Source of the DNA: Pseudomonas sp. A-1
GTDB lineage: Bacteria > Pseudomonadota > Gammaproteobacteria > Pseudomonadales > Pseudomonadaceae
Length of the DNA: 64,000 nt
Direction of reading: 5' to 3'
NCBI RefSeq assembly: GCF_004801855.1
Contig: NZ_SSTC01000005.1
Span: 1-64,000 of the forward strand
A program made the translations under genes and the position numbers. Below are positions 43,979-53,800 of the stretch, one piece after another (position 1 is the stretch's first letter; every line of letters begins with the position of its first letter). Below the pieces are notes generated by a model. It searched no databases, had not been told where the DNA came from, and was given only the letters and a program-made list of their open reading frames with translations.

Positions 43979-44548
43979 ATGTCCTTCTTCGATTCTGAAA
44001 AACTGCAGGCTGCCCAGAAATCCAACCTCGAGCTGCTGCAGCAAATGAACACCAAGTTCCTCAAGGGCCTCGAACAGCTCGGCCACCTGCAGATCGCCAC
44101 CCTGCGTTCGGTCAGCGAGGAAACCTTCGAGAACGCAAGCAAACTGCTTGCCGTTCGTGATCCGCAGAGCTTCACTGCGGTCATCGGTTCCCTGGCCCAT
44201 CCGGCCAACCAGGCCGAGCGCATGATGGAGTTCAACCGCCAGGTGTACGACCTGATCTCCAGCACCCAGGCCGACATCGCCAAGCTCGGCGAACGTCAGG
44301 CTGCCCGCAACGCGCAGCAGGTGCAGGAACTGGTAGACGAAATTGCAAAGAACGCGCCAGCCGGCTCCGAGTCTGCCGTGGCCGTGCTCAAGTCCGCCGT
44401 CGAGACTGCCGGCAACGTGATCGAAAGCGCGCAGAAGACTGCCAAGCAGGCCGCCGAAATCGCCGAGAACGGCATCGCCGCCGCCACTTCGGCTGCTGGC
44501 CAGGCTGCTCGCGAAGCCACCAAGGCTGCCGGCGGCGCTCGCAAGTAA
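43979..44548 (+). CDS. phaP: phasin PhaP
   Basis: A 189-residue granule-associated protein that coats PHB granules and controls their size and number. It is helical throughout: a phasin_2-type core (about 1-125, MSFFDSEKLQAAQKSNLELL to DEIAKNAPAGSES) and an Ala/Lys-rich C-terminal amphipathic tail resembling PhaF/histone-like tails (KTAKQAAEIAENGIAAATSA, ending GGARK). A GGGAGA Shine-Dalgarno precedes ATG 43979. It is monocistronic, diverges from phaBAC, and ends at a hairpin. It is normally repressed by PhaR until granules titrate the repressor. Confidence 0.9.
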   Translation: MSFFDSEKLQAAQKSNLELLQQMNTKFLKGLEQLGHLQIATLRSVSEETFENASKLLAVRDPQSFTAVIGSLAHPANQAERMMEFNRQVYDLISSTQADIAKLGERQAARNAQQVQELVDEIAKNAPAGSESAVAVLKSAVETAGNVIESAQKTAKQAAEIAENGIAAATSAAGQAAREATKAAGGARK

Positions 44549-44581
44549 GGCTGTCCGGGGAGAGAGGGCTCGCCGAGCCGG

Positions 44582-44625
44582 AGGCGGAGCAGGGCGGCCA
44601 TGGATCGTCTTGCTCCGCCTTTCCT
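44582..44625 (+). terminator. phaP terminator
   Basis: AGGCGGAGCA (44582-44591) pairs with TGCTCCGCCT (44611-44620), followed by TTCCT, 34 bases after the phaP stop. The loop of 19 bases is long. Confidence 0.6.
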
Positions 44626-44685
44626 GTCATGCCGATGACCGAGGTCGTGGCTCAGGCGGCACTCTGTAACTCCCAACGATCAGAT

Positions 44686-44718
44686 GTGCAAAGGCCCGCA
44701 GATAGCGGGCCTTTGCAC
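44686..44718. terminator. bidirectional terminator between phaP and phaR
   Basis: Perfect 14-bp stem (GTGCAAAGGCCCGC, loop AGATA, complement) in the convergent gap. The CTTTGC / GCAAAG ends supply short U-rich tracts on both strands. It lies 43 bases after the phaR stop. Confidence 0.8.
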
Positions 44719-44760
44719 AATGGTGGTGCGGGATGCCTCACGGCGGCTCAGCACGGCGGC

Positions 44761-45294
44761 TCAGCTGGCGTCGCCATCCTTGTCCTTCTTGCCATCCTTG
44801 TCGCTGCGGCTGGCGGTACCCGGGAAACCCGGGAACATGCCGAACAGGTTCTGCGTGCTCAGGTACAGCTGCTTGGATTGCTCGACGTACTGGCCCATCA
44901 GATCCTGCATGACCGGCAGCTGGCTGCGCATGAAGTCGCTCCAGGCCTGGGAGGACTGCTGGCCGGTCTTGGCCTGCACGTCGATCACCGCCTGGATGCT
45001 TTTCTCCAGATAGTTGCCGAGCATGCCCTGGAACGGGCCGTAGAAGCGGATGATCCCCTTGAGCATCTCGCTGGAGAAGATCGGCTCGCCGCCGCTTTCC
45101 GCTTCCTGGATGATCTGCAGCAGGATGCTGCGGGTCAGGTCTTCGCCGGTCTTGGCGTCGACCACCTGGAAAGGTTCCTCCTGGATGACCAGCTGACGTA
45201 TATCCTGCAGCGTTATGTGCGTGCTGGTCTGCGTATCGTAAAGACGACGGTTGGCGTATTTCTTGATCAGGCGGACATGCTTCCGATCAGTCAT
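44761..45294 (-). CDS. phaR: PHB synthesis repressor PhaR
   Basis: A 177-residue DNA-binding regulator that senses PHB granules. The N-terminal PHB_acc_N domain has the signature IKKYANRRLYDTQTSTHITL and DIRQLV (about 8-35); the accumulation-regulatory domain follows (SEMLKGIIRFYGPFQGMLGN, about 80-100). The C-terminus is charged (SDKDGKKDKDGDAS). In Paracoccus and Cupriavidus PhaR represses phaP and itself and is released by nascent granules. I chose ATG 45294 because the family starts within a few residues of the KKYxNRRLYDT motif; an in-frame ATG at 45330 adds 12 residues without support. Confidence 0.9.
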   Translation of the reverse strand: MTDRKHVRLIKKYANRRLYDTQTSTHITLQDIRQLVIQEEPFQVVDAKTGEDLTRSILLQIIQEAESGGEPIFSSEMLKGIIRFYGPFQGMLGNYLEKSIQAVIDVQAKTGQQSSQAWSDFMRSQLPVMQDLMGQYVEQSKQLYLSTQNLFGMFPGFPGTASRSDKDGKKDKDGDAS

Positions 45295-45631
45295 GCTGCG
45301 GACTCTCGCGGACGATATTGTGCCGACCATGTTAACTCAAAGCGCGGCGGGCTGGCCGTTCAATGCTGTGCCACCGAGAGTGCCGCGAACGCGCAGCAGA
45401 CGTGTTCCGTCTGGTCGGCGGCATCGACGGCGGACTGGAATCGTCAGCGACTGACCCAGCACGGCAGGTGGCGGGTCGCCGGGTCGGGCGGAAGGGTGCG
45501 TTTCAAGGATATACAATATCCGATAACGACCAGACCCGGAAATTGCATATAATGCGTTTCAGCGCCCGGCAAGGTCACTTCGCGCGCCCTTGCCGATTCA
45601 ACCAGATCCTTCAGACACCGGAAAGCTCGCC
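45295..45631. other. 337-bp divergent gap between phaR and the recombinase
   Basis: No gene supported. Near the recombinase lies a perfect TATAAT at 45548-45553, 78 bp before its ATG, but no good -35 at the right distance, suggesting activator dependence. A perfect small palindrome GGATAT-ACA-ATATCC at 45507-45521 lies about 27 bp upstream of that -10 and could be the activator or autoregulatory site. Confidence 0.5.
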
Positions 45632-46924
45632 ATGCCTACGACGCCGTTGCCCCTGTTCGAAACCTACAGCCGTTTCCTTGAGCTGAACTTCCTGCAGATC
45701 AGCGAGGAACTCCCGGTCGTCCGCGAATACCTCGCCAGCTTTCCTGCCGAGCTGCAGGCCATCGACGGCTATCTCGCGGTCCGCGGCTTTCTCAAGTCCT
45801 ACGCCGGCAACGAGCCCACTTTCAATTCCTACCGCACCCATGTCGAGCGGCTCTTGCTCTGGGCGCTGCTGGTCGCCCGCAAGCCGCTGCTCGAGTTGCG
45901 TCGCCGGGATGCCGAGGCCTTCATGGAGTTCTGCCTGCGGCCGCCCAGGGACTGGATCGGGCCGATGGTCCGCTCCCGCTTCGTGCGCATCGGCGGCCGC
46001 AAGAAGCTCGAGTCCGACAGCTATGTGGTCAACGAGGACTGGCGCCCGTTCAGCATCACCGTGCCCAAGCGCAACCGCTCGCTGGACGGATCCGCCGCGC
46101 CGGGCAGCGACAGCCGACCCTACCGGATGTCCCAGGGCTCGGTGGCCCAGGTCTTCGCCGTGTGCGGCAGCTTCTTCCAGCACGCCACCGACGAGGGACT
46201 GACCGAGGTCAACCCGTTCCGGGCTGTCAAGCAGAAATCGGTCTACAAGCAGCGCAACACCCTGGATGTCTCGGGACGCTCGCTCACCCAGTTGCAATGG
46301 AGCTACGTCATCGAGACCGCCGAGAAAATGGCCGACGAGGACGAGGTCCACGAACGCACGCTGTTCATCCTGGCCACGCTGTTCGCCATGTACCTGCGGG
46401 TATCCGACCTGGTCGGGCGCGACAACTGGGAGCCGACCATGGGCGATTTCCGCCGCGATACCACCGGCAACTGGTGGTTCCACGTGGTCGGCAAAGGCAA
46501 CAAGGCGGCGAAGATCAGCGTGCGCGACGACTATATCCAGACCTACCTGACCCGCTACCGCCGGCACCTGGGCCTGCCTGCCCTGCCCTCGCCCCACGAG
46601 ACGCATCCCCTGCTCGCCACGCTCAAGGGGCGCGCTGGCCTTTCCGACCGTCACCTGCGCCTGCTGCTGCAGCAGGTCTTCGACCACGCGCTGGAGCGGA
46701 TGGTCGAGGAAGGCTGGAGCAACGACGAGGTCGACCACCTGCGCTCGGCCTCGCTGCACTGGCTGCGGCATACCTCTGCCACCTTCGACGCCCCCCACCG
46801 GGACATGAAGGACCTGCAGGCCGACCTGCGTCACAACAGCCTGAGCACCACGCAGAACACCTACTACAACTCGCTGGATGAACAGCGGGCACATTCGGTG
46901 AAGCATCTGCGGATCAAGGAGTAG
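45632..46924 (+). CDS. tyrosine-type site-specific recombinase
   Basis: A 430-residue integrase-family protein. The N-terminal SAM-like core-binding domain (about 50-180) precedes the catalytic domain with Arg256 (MYLRVSDL), a Lys in GKGNKAAKI, His376-x-x-Arg379 in HWLRHTSAT, His401 in LRHNSLSTTQ and candidate nucleophile Tyr411 or Tyr412 (NTYYNS). Normal members have Tyr 9 residues after the last His, so the spacing here is one or two longer. The length is more than XerC/D and there is no adjacent excisionase, att repeat or phage gene. It may be a chromosomal recombinase or a domesticated relic. ATG 45632 has GGAAAG upstream. Confidence 0.83.
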   Translation: MPTTPLPLFETYSRFLELNFLQISEELPVVREYLASFPAELQAIDGYLAVRGFLKSYAGNEPTFNSYRTHVERLLLWALLVARKPLLELRRRDAEAFMEFCLRPPRDWIGPMVRSRFVRIGGRKKLESDSYVVNEDWRPFSITVPKRNRSLDGSAAPGSDSRPYRMSQGSVAQVFAVCGSFFQHATDEGLTEVNPFRAVKQKSVYKQRNTLDVSGRSLTQLQWSYVIETAEKMADEDEVHERTLFILATLFAMYLRVSDLVGRDNWEPTMGDFRRDTTGNWWFHVVGKGNKAAKISVRDDYIQTYLTRYRRHLGLPALPSPHETHPLLATLKGRAGLSDRHLRLLLQQVFDHALERMVEEGWSNDEVDHLRSASLHWLRHTSATFDAPHRDMKDLQADLRHNSLSTTQNTYYNSLDEQRAHSVKHLRIKE

Positions 46925-46968
46925 CGACCAGGTTCGGCGCCTGAACCCGCGGAGGCGCCCTTCCCTGC

Positions 46969-47418
46969 TCAGGGCGTGACCTGGTAGCCGCGCTGCTGCA
47001 TGCAGCTGGTGTAGGCCGACGAGGCGTTCTGCCCGGCATTGCGGCGATCCTGGCGCCGGTCCTGGCGCTGGCGCGAGCCGCCCACCACCACGCCGGCCGC
47101 CGCGGCTTCCCTGGCCTGGTTCTGCCGGTATTCCTGCTGGACGTCCTCGTCGAGGCGGTCATACACCTCCTCGTGCTGGCGGCCGCGTACTCCCGCCGCG
47201 GCGGCACCGGCCGCGGCTCCGGCGACGGCGCCCCGTGCCCGGCCGCCGGTCTGCGGGCTGCTGGTGCTGGCGCTGCCGGCCTGGGCCTGGCAGGCGCTGA
47301 TGTCCTGCTGCATGGTTTCCGGCGACTGGCCCTGCAGCGGGGTGACCGTCTCGGCGAATGCACAGGCACTGGCGATGGCCAGCCCGCTGGCAAGGCAGAA
47401 AGAAAGGCATCTTGGCAT
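46969..47418 (-). CDS. secreted glycine-zipper protein with two-cysteine motif
   Basis: A 149-residue exported protein. The signal peptide MPRCLSFCLASGLAIASACA is followed by ETVTPLQGQSPETMQQD, then a glycine-zipper helix (RARGAVAGAAAGAAAAGVRG) and a Gln/Arg-rich region (QRQDRRQDRRNAGQN), ending YTSCMQQRGYQVTP. Cysteines at ISACQAQ and YTSCMQQRGY probably form a disulfide, a pattern common in small cell-envelope Gly-zipper proteins whose last residues are CMxxRGY. Function is unknown. It converges with the recombinase gene and diverges from the SulP transporter gene. Confidence 0.75.
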   Translation of the reverse strand: MPRCLSFCLASGLAIASACAFAETVTPLQGQSPETMQQDISACQAQAGSASTSSPQTGGRARGAVAGAAAGAAAAGVRGRQHEEVYDRLDEDVQQEYRQNQAREAAAAGVVVGGSRQRQDRRQDRRNAGQNASSAYTSCMQQRGYQVTP

Positions 47419-47601
47419 GGTGGCGAGCGCTCCCGTGGGTGGCTGGGCGGCCAGTTGCTGACCCGAGAAGCATAGTCCGGCCCCGGACCTGCCCCGCTGC
47501 CTGTGGTCGGCTGGCCAGGCGGCCTGTGGTTCCGTAACATCCCCGCCCCTTTTTCGCCAATCCCTGCAGCCGGCTGCGCCGGCCTCCACCTCAGGATCGC
47601 C

Positions 47602-49047
47602 ATGAAACCCACACGTCTGCGCGCCGATGTCCTGGCCGGACTCACCACCTCCTTCGCGCTGGTGCCCGAGTGCATCGCCTTCGCCCTGGTCGCCCAGCTC
47701 AATCCGCTGATGGGCCTGTACGGCGCCTTCATCATCTGCACCCTCACCGCGCTGTTCGGCGGCCGGCCGGGCATGGTCTCCGGCGCCGCCGGCTCGATGG
47801 CCGTGGTCATCGTCGCGCTGGTGGTACAGCACGGGGCCCAGTACCTGCTGGCCACCGTGCTGCTCGGCGGCTTGATCATGGTCGCCTTCGGCCTGCTGCG
47901 CCTCGGCAAGCTGATCCGCATGGTGCCGCACCCGGTGATGCTCGGCTTCGTCAACGGCCTGGCCATCGTCATCGCCCTGTCCCAGCAGGAGCACTTCAGG
48001 GACGGCGAGGCCTGGCTGAGCGGCACGGCGCTGTACCTGATGCTGGGACTGGTGGCGCTGACCATGGCCATCGTCTACCTGCTGCCGCGCCTGACCCGCG
48101 CGGTGCCGCCGGCGCTGGTGGCGATCCTCGGCGTCGGTGCGGCGGTCTACCTGCTCGACCTGCCGACCCACACCCTCGGCGACATGGCCAACATCGCCGG
48201 CGGCCTGCCCGCCTTCGCCCTGCCGGACATCCCCTGGAACCTGGAAACCCTGGCCATCATCGCCCCCTACGCGGTGCTGATGGCGCTGGTCGGCCTGCTG
48301 GAAACCCTGCTGACCCTCAACCTCACCGACGAGATCACCGAGAGCCGCGGCTATCCGGACCGCGAGTGCACGGCCCTCGGCGCAGCCAACATCGCCTCCG
48401 GCCTGTTCGGCGGCATGGGCGGCTGCGCGATGATCGGCCAGACCATGATCAACCTCAGCTCCGGCGGTCGCGGCCGGCTGTCCGGGGTGGTCGCCGGGGT
48501 GATGATCCTGCTGTTCGTGCTGTTCCTCTCACCGCTGATCGAGCGCATCCCGCTGGCCGCGCTGGTCGGGGTGATGTTCGTGGTGGCCCAGCAGACCTTC
48601 GCCTGGGCCTCGCTGCGGGTGTTCGGCAAGGTGCCGCTCAACGATGCGCTGGTGATAGTCGCGGTGACCATCATCACTGTGTTCACCGACCTGGCCACCG
48701 CCGTGCTCTGCGGCATCGTCATCGCCGCGCTCAACTTCGCCTGGCAGCAGGCCCGCGAGCTGTACGCCGACAGCGATGTGCAGGCCGACGGCAGCAAGCT
48801 GTATCGGGTGCACGGCACGCTGTTCTTCGCCTCGACCACGCCGTTCCTCAACCAGTTCGACGTGGCCGGCGACCCGGCCCAGGTGACCCTCGACTGCCGC
48901 CACCTGAGCTTCGTCGACTACTCGGCCATCGCCGCGCTGAAGACCCTGCGCGAGCGCTACGCCAAGGCCGGCAAGCACCTGCGCGTGCTGCACCTCTCCG
49001 AGCGCTGCAAGCAGCTGCTCAAGCGCGCCGGGGTGCACCACGACTGA
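47602..49047 (+). CDS. SulP-family anion transporter with STAS domain
   Basis: A 481-residue inner-membrane transporter. The SLC26/SulP fold fills the first ~400 residues: LAGLTTSFALVPECIAFAL (TM1), GGRPGMVSGAAGSMAVVIVA (TM3 substrate region), MVPHPVMLGFVNGLAI, and GGMGGCAMIGQTMINLSSGG. A short C-terminal STAS domain (about 400-481) contains VTLDCRHLSFVDYSAIAALK. Substrates in the family are sulfate, bicarbonate or dicarboxylates; the sequence does not decide. No carbonic anhydrase is nearby. Start MKPTRLRADVLAG has AGGA just upstream; a longer reading adds residues with no similarity. Confidence 0.87.
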   Translation: MKPTRLRADVLAGLTTSFALVPECIAFALVAQLNPLMGLYGAFIICTLTALFGGRPGMVSGAAGSMAVVIVALVVQHGAQYLLATVLLGGLIMVAFGLLRLGKLIRMVPHPVMLGFVNGLAIVIALSQQEHFRDGEAWLSGTALYLMLGLVALTMAIVYLLPRLTRAVPPALVAILGVGAAVYLLDLPTHTLGDMANIAGGLPAFALPDIPWNLETLAIIAPYAVLMALVGLLETLLTLNLTDEITESRGYPDRECTALGAANIASGLFGGMGGCAMIGQTMINLSSGGRGRLSGVVAGVMILLFVLFLSPLIERIPLAALVGVMFVVAQQTFAWASLRVFGKVPLNDALVIVAVTIITVFTDLATAVLCGIVIAALNFAWQQARELYADSDVQADGSKLYRVHGTLFFASTTPFLNQFDVAGDPAQVTLDCRHLSFVDYSAIAALKTLRERYAKAGKHLRVLHLSERCKQLLKRAGVHHD

Positions 49048-49059
49048 GGCGCGGCTGCT

Positions 49060-49089
49060 GAAGGCCAGCCCACCCCGGGGTCGGCCTTC
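49060..49089. terminator. convergent terminator after the SulP gene
   Basis: GAAGGCC (49060-49066) pairs with GGCCTTC (49083-49089) with an inner CCCC/GGGG pairing, 12 bases after the SulP stop and 38 bases before the tetR-family stop on the other strand. Confidence 0.5.
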
Positions 49090-49127
49090 GATACGATCAG
49101 CCCACTCCTTGCTCCCCTGCGGCGTCT

Positions 49128-49742
49128 TCAGACATGGCTCGCCAGGAAGGCCGCCAGTACCCGGCGCGCATGCCGCGTGCACTGCTCCTCGCTGCCCCGC
49201 TCGAGCGGCACCCGGTACTGGCCACGCAGCAGGTCAAGACCCATCACCATGCCCAGCAGCATTTCGGCACTCGCCAGCGGCTCGGGACATTCGATCAGCC
49301 CGCTGTGCGCCGCTGCCTCCAGATACTCGGCAAGCAGGCGCTGGGTGTTGGCTGGACCATTGCGGTACACCTCGCCCAGATCCTGCGCATCCTGTGGGAT
49401 CGTGCCCAGAGCCTGGATCAGGCGCTGGTGCCGCTCGCTGGCGATGAAGGCGGACAGCGCCTCGATCAAGCCCGCCAGATCCCTGCACAGCTCCTCGCGA
49501 CTCGCGGGAGTACGGTCGAGGGTCTGATTGATGGCGAACGCCTCGCTGCTCACCACCGCCCGCAGCAAGTCGTAGCGATTGGCATAGCGGGCATACAGCG
49601 TCGCCTTGGAGACGCCGGCGAGGCTGGCCACCCGGTCCATGGTGAGGGCCTTCGGTCCTCCCTCGAATGCCAGTTCCCGCGCGGCTTCGAGAATGTCGCG
49701 ATCCTTCTGCTGATCGACGGGACGTCCGGCTTTTGCTGACAT
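49128..49742 (-). CDS. TetR-family repressor of the adjacent RND pump
   Basis: A 204-residue regulator. The helix-turn-helix is at about 18-62: DILEAARELAFEGGPKALTM, then VASLAGVSKATLYARYANRY. The C-terminal ligand-binding domain is of the TetR_C/AefR type. The start is ATG 49742 (MSAKAGRPVDQQKDRD); the longer reading runs through the operator. It is divergent from the RND genes with 83 bp between starts, in which a perfect palindrome sits. This is the usual layout of a local efflux repressor that also represses itself. The inducer is unknown. Confidence 0.88.
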   Translation of the reverse strand: MSAKAGRPVDQQKDRDILEAARELAFEGGPKALTMDRVASLAGVSKATLYARYANRYDLLRAVVSSEAFAINQTLDRTPASREELCRDLAGLIEALSAFIASERHQRLIQALGTIPQDAQDLGEVYRNGPANTQRLLAEYLEAAAHSGLIECPEPLASAEMLLGMVMGLDLLRGQYRVPLERGSEEQCTRHARRVLAAFLASHV

Positions 49743-49782
49743 GGCTGGGAACGCGCTCCGGCTGTTGGCTGTATCAAAAACA

Positions 49783-49806
49783 TTACTGTACATTACCGTA
49801 CAGTAA
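49783..49806. promoter_or_regulatory. TetR-family operator
   Basis: TTACTGTAC, spacer ATTACC, GTACAGTAA: perfect 9-bp arms, 24 bp in total, centred in the divergent gap and covering the likely promoters. It lies 19 bp before the adaptor start codon. This is the expected size and place for a TetR-type site. Confidence 0.8.
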
Positions 49807-49825
49807 GTCAGGGAAGCCACCGGTC

Positions 49826-50872
49826 ATGCGTGTTTCGTCGCTGTTGTTCGCTCTATGCCTGCCATTTCTCGCCGCCTGCAAGGAGGTACCGGAGTCGCCA
49901 GCGACGACCGCCCCGCCGCCGGTCAGGACCGTAGCGGTAAGCGACGACACCGCGACCACGCTCGGCTTGTCCGGCACGGTGCGTGCGCGAGTCGAGTCGC
50001 CGCTGGCGTTCCAGGTCAGCGGGCGCATCGCCCGGCGCCTGAGCGACGCCGGCCAGGCGGTGCGCGCCGGACAGACGCTGTTCGAGCTGGACTCGCGCGA
50101 CCTCGAGCAACAGGTCCGCGCCGCGGCGGCCGACCAGGCGGCGGCCAACGCGGCGCTCGCCACCGCCGAGGCCGACCTCGCCCGCCATCGCCAACTGCAG
50201 GCACGCAACTTTGTCAGTGCGCAGGCCTTCGAGCGCGCCGAACTCGCCCGCCACGAAGCCAGCACCCGCCGCGATGCGGCCGCGGCGCGGCTGGCCCAGG
50301 CCCGCAACGCCCTCGACTACGGCCGCCTGCAGGCGCCGGCGGCTGGGGTGCTGATCGACGTGACCGGCGAGGCCGGCCAGGTGATCGCCGCCGGGGAGCC
50401 GGTCGCCCTGCTCGCCCAGGCTGGCGAGCGCGAGATCGAGGTGTTCTTTCCCGAAGGCGTGACCCCGCTGCCAAGCGGCGAACTGGTCGCCGCGGACGGC
50501 ACGCTCCTGCCGCTGCACCTGCGCGAAACCGCCGGCGCCGTCGATGCCCAGGGACGTACCCTGCGCGCCCGCTACACGGTGCTGGAAGGTGCGCAGGGCC
50601 TGCAGCTCGGCGCGGTGCTGCGTACCCGCTTCGCCGCGGATGCCGCCGGTGGCGCCTTCTCGGTGCCCATCGGCGCCATCGATGAGCGCGGCCAGGGCGC
50701 CCAGGTCTGGCGTCTGCACGACGGCCACGTGAAGGCGGTCGCCGTCAGCGTGCTGGAAATGAGTGGCGAAACCGCGCGCATCCGCGGCCCGCTGGCGGTC
50801 GGCGAACGTCTGGTCGCCCTCGGTACCCACCTGCTCAGCGAGGACATGGCGGTGCGGGAGCTGGCCCGATGA
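49826..50872 (+). CDS. RND efflux periplasmic adaptor lipoprotein
   Basis: A 348-residue membrane-fusion protein. The lipoprotein signal is MRVSSLLFALCLPFLAAC, with Cys18 acylated after LAA. The barrel-sandwich halves (FQVSGRIARRLSDAGQAVRAGQTL and LQAPAAGVLIDVTGEAGQVI) flank a short Ala-rich coiled coil (about 95-155). It overlaps the permease gene by 4 bp (ATGA). The pair resembles the TriAB/C and VexEF-like group of HAE-RND pumps. No outer-membrane factor gene follows, so it must borrow one such as OpmB or OprM; this is inference. Confidence 0.87.
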   Translation: MRVSSLLFALCLPFLAACKEVPESPATTAPPPVRTVAVSDDTATTLGLSGTVRARVESPLAFQVSGRIARRLSDAGQAVRAGQTLFELDSRDLEQQVRAAAADQAAANAALATAEADLARHRQLQARNFVSAQAFERAELARHEASTRRDAAAARLAQARNALDYGRLQAPAAGVLIDVTGEAGQVIAAGEPVALLAQAGEREIEVFFPEGVTPLPSGELVAADGTLLPLHLRETAGAVDAQGRTLRARYTVLEGAQGLQLGAVLRTRFAADAAGGAFSVPIGAIDERGQGAQVWRLHDGHVKAVAVSVLEMSGETARIRGPLAVGERLVALGTHLLSEDMAVRELAR

Positions 50873-53800
50873 GCTTCCCTAACCTGTCCGCGCTCGCCGT
50901 GCGCGAGCGCGCGCTGACCCTGTTCCTGCTGGTCCTGGCAGCCCTGGCCGGCGTCCAGGCCTTCCTCAGTCTCGGCCGCGCCGAGGATCCTGCCTTCACC
51001 GTGCGGGCCATGCTGGTCACTGCCATGTGGCCGGGCGCCACACCCGAGGACATGCAGGCCCAGGTGGTCGACCGCCTGGAGAAGCGCATCCAGGAAGTGG
51101 AAAACCTCTATCGGATCGAGACCACCATCCGTCCCGGCCAGGCCACCCTGCAGGTCGAGTTCCAGGATTACATCCCGCAGGACCAGGTCCCCAAGCTGAT
51201 CTACGAAGTGCGCAAACGCATGCAGGACGAGGCGGCCAGCCTGCCGCGCGGGGTGATCGGCCCCATCGTCCAGGACGACTTCGGCGACGTCTATTTCACC
51301 CTGATCGCCCTGACTGCCCCCGGCCTGCCGATGCACGAACTGACCCGCGATGCCGAGGCGATCCGCGACCGACTGCAACGCGTTCCCGGTGTGCACAAGG
51401 CCTTGCTGCTGGGCGAGCGCACCGAGCGTCTCTACGTCGAATTCGACAATGCCCGGCTGAGCAACCTCGGCGTCGATCCGCAGGCGATCTTCGCCGCCAT
51501 CGACGCCAGCAACCGCCTGCTGCCGGCCGGGCGCATGGAGACCGACGGGCCGCGCCTGCACCTGCGCCTGGATGCAGACCTCTCCGACCCCGAACAACTG
51601 GCCGGCGTGCCGGTAAGGGTCGGCGACCGCGTGATCAGACTCGCCGACATCGCCGACATCCGCCGCGGCTATGAGGACCCGCCCAGCTACCTGGTGCGCT
51701 CGCGCGGGCAGGACGCGCTGCTGCTCGGCGTAATCATGAACAAGGGCGAAAACGGCCTCGACCTGGGCGAGCGGCTGGCCGCCTTCCTCGACGGCGAACG
51801 CCAGCGACTGCCGCTGGGCATGGCGCTCGAGGTGCTGACCAACCAGGCGGAGGCCATCGACCAGGCGGTCAGCCTGTTCCAGATCAAGTTCCTGGTGGCG
51901 GTGGCCGTGGTGGTCGCGGTCAGCGTGCTGGCCATCGGCCTGCGCGCCGGCCTGATCGTCGGCATCGCCGTGCCACTGACCCTGGGCCTGACCTTCCTGG
52001 TGATGATGCTCATGGACATCAACCTCGACCGCGTGACCCTGGGGGCCCTGATCATCGCCCTGGGCTTGCTGGTCGACGACGCCATCATCGCCGTGGAAAT
52101 GATGCTGGTGAAGATGGAACAGGGCTGGGACCGCGTCCGTGCCGCGGCACATGCCTGGACGGTCACCGCAGCGCCAATGCTGTACGGCACCCTGGTGACG
52201 GTGGCCGGCTTCTTCCCCATCGGTTTTGCCCGTTCGGGCGTCGGCGAGTACGCCGGAAACATCTTCTGGGTGCTGGCCATCGCGCTGCTGGTGTCCTGGC
52301 TGGTCGCTGTGGTGTTCGCCCCCTACCTGGGCGTGAAGCTGCTGCCGGCCCGCGCCAGCGGGACCGAGCACGGCCACGGCGGCCTCTACGACACCCCGCT
52401 GTACCGGCGCCTGCGCGTTCTGATCAGCTGGTGCGTGACCTGGCGCAAGAGCGTGGTTGCCGCGACCGTGGCACTGCTGGTGCTGTCGGTGGCCGGCATG
52501 GCCCTGCTGGTGGAGAAGCAGTTCTTCCCCGGCTCGGACCGCCCGGAGGTGCTGGTCGCCGTGTACCTGCCGCAGGGCAGCAGCATCGGCGCCACCGATG
52601 CCACGACCAGAAAGCTCGAGGCGATCCTCTCCCCGCTGCCGGAGGTGCGCAGCCTGTCCGCCTACGTCGGTGCCGGCGCGCCGCGCTTCTTCCTCGGCGC
52701 CAACCCGGAACCGCCCTCGCCTGCCTTCGCCAAGCTCATCGCCGTGGCGCAGGATCCCGCGGCGCGCGACAAGGTCATGGCCACCCTGCAACGGCACATC
52801 GCGCAGGGTGAGTTCCCCGAGGCGCGGGTGCGGGTCTACAAGCTGCTCTACGGCCCGCCGGTGATCTGGCCGGTCGCCTTCCGGGTGTTCGGCCCCGATC
52901 CGCTGGTCCTGCGCGACATCGCCCACCGGGTACGCACGGTGATGGCGGCCGATCCGCACGTGGTCGAGCCGCACCTGGAATGGGACGAGCGCGCCCCGGT
53001 ACTGCACCTGGTCATGGACGTGGAGCGCCTGCGCCTGCTCGGCCTCACGCAGCAGGAGGTGGCCCGTCAGCTGCAATTCCAGCTCGACGGCGTGGCGGTC
53101 ACCCAGCTGCGCCAGGATGTCCGCAGCGTCGAGGTGATCGCCCGCGGCAGCAGCGACGGCCGGAGGCTCGACGCCGACAGCCTCTCCAGCCTGGAAGTGC
53201 TGGGCGGTGACGGCCGCAAGCTGCCGTTCAACCAGCTCGGCCGGGTCGAGGTGCGCTTCGAGGATCCGGTGATCAAGCGCTACAACCGCGAAGCCGTGCT
53301 GACCGTGCAGGGCGACGTGCAGGGTGCCCAGCCCAACGACGTCACCGCCACCCTGTGGCGGGCGCTGGCCGAGGTCCGCAGTGAACTGCCGGAGGGCTAC
53401 CGCATTGGCGTCGCCGGCGCGGTGGAGGAATCGGGCAAGGCGGACGCCTCGATCCAGAAGCTGCAGCCGGCGATGGTGGCCTTCATGCTGATCCTGATCA
53501 TGCTGCAGATGCGTTCCTTCTCCGGCACCTTCATCGTGTTGGCCACCGCCCCGCTGGGGCTGATCGGTGCGGTGCTCGCCCTGCTGCTGTTCGACCAGCC
53601 GTTCGGCTTCGTCGCCCTGCTCGGCCTGACCGGCCTGGCCGGCATCCTGATGCGCAACACGCTGATCCTCACCCAGCAGGTGGCCGACAACTTCGCTGCC
53701 GGCATGCCGGCGTTCGAGGGCGTGGTGGAAGCGGCGGTGCAGCGTGCCCGCCCGGTGCTGCTCACCGCCCTGGCCGCCGCCCTGGCCTTCATCCCTCTCA

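Noticed and set aside
43524..44048. Long reading frame through the phaB-phaP regulatory region
   Set aside because: It runs over promoter and operator signals and out of frame into phaP, has atypical composition and no ribosome-binding site.
45295..46924. Prophage or integrative element around the recombinase
   Set aside because: No phage genes, excisionase, tRNA target or direct-repeat att sites could be seen, and the neighbouring genes are chromosomal in character.
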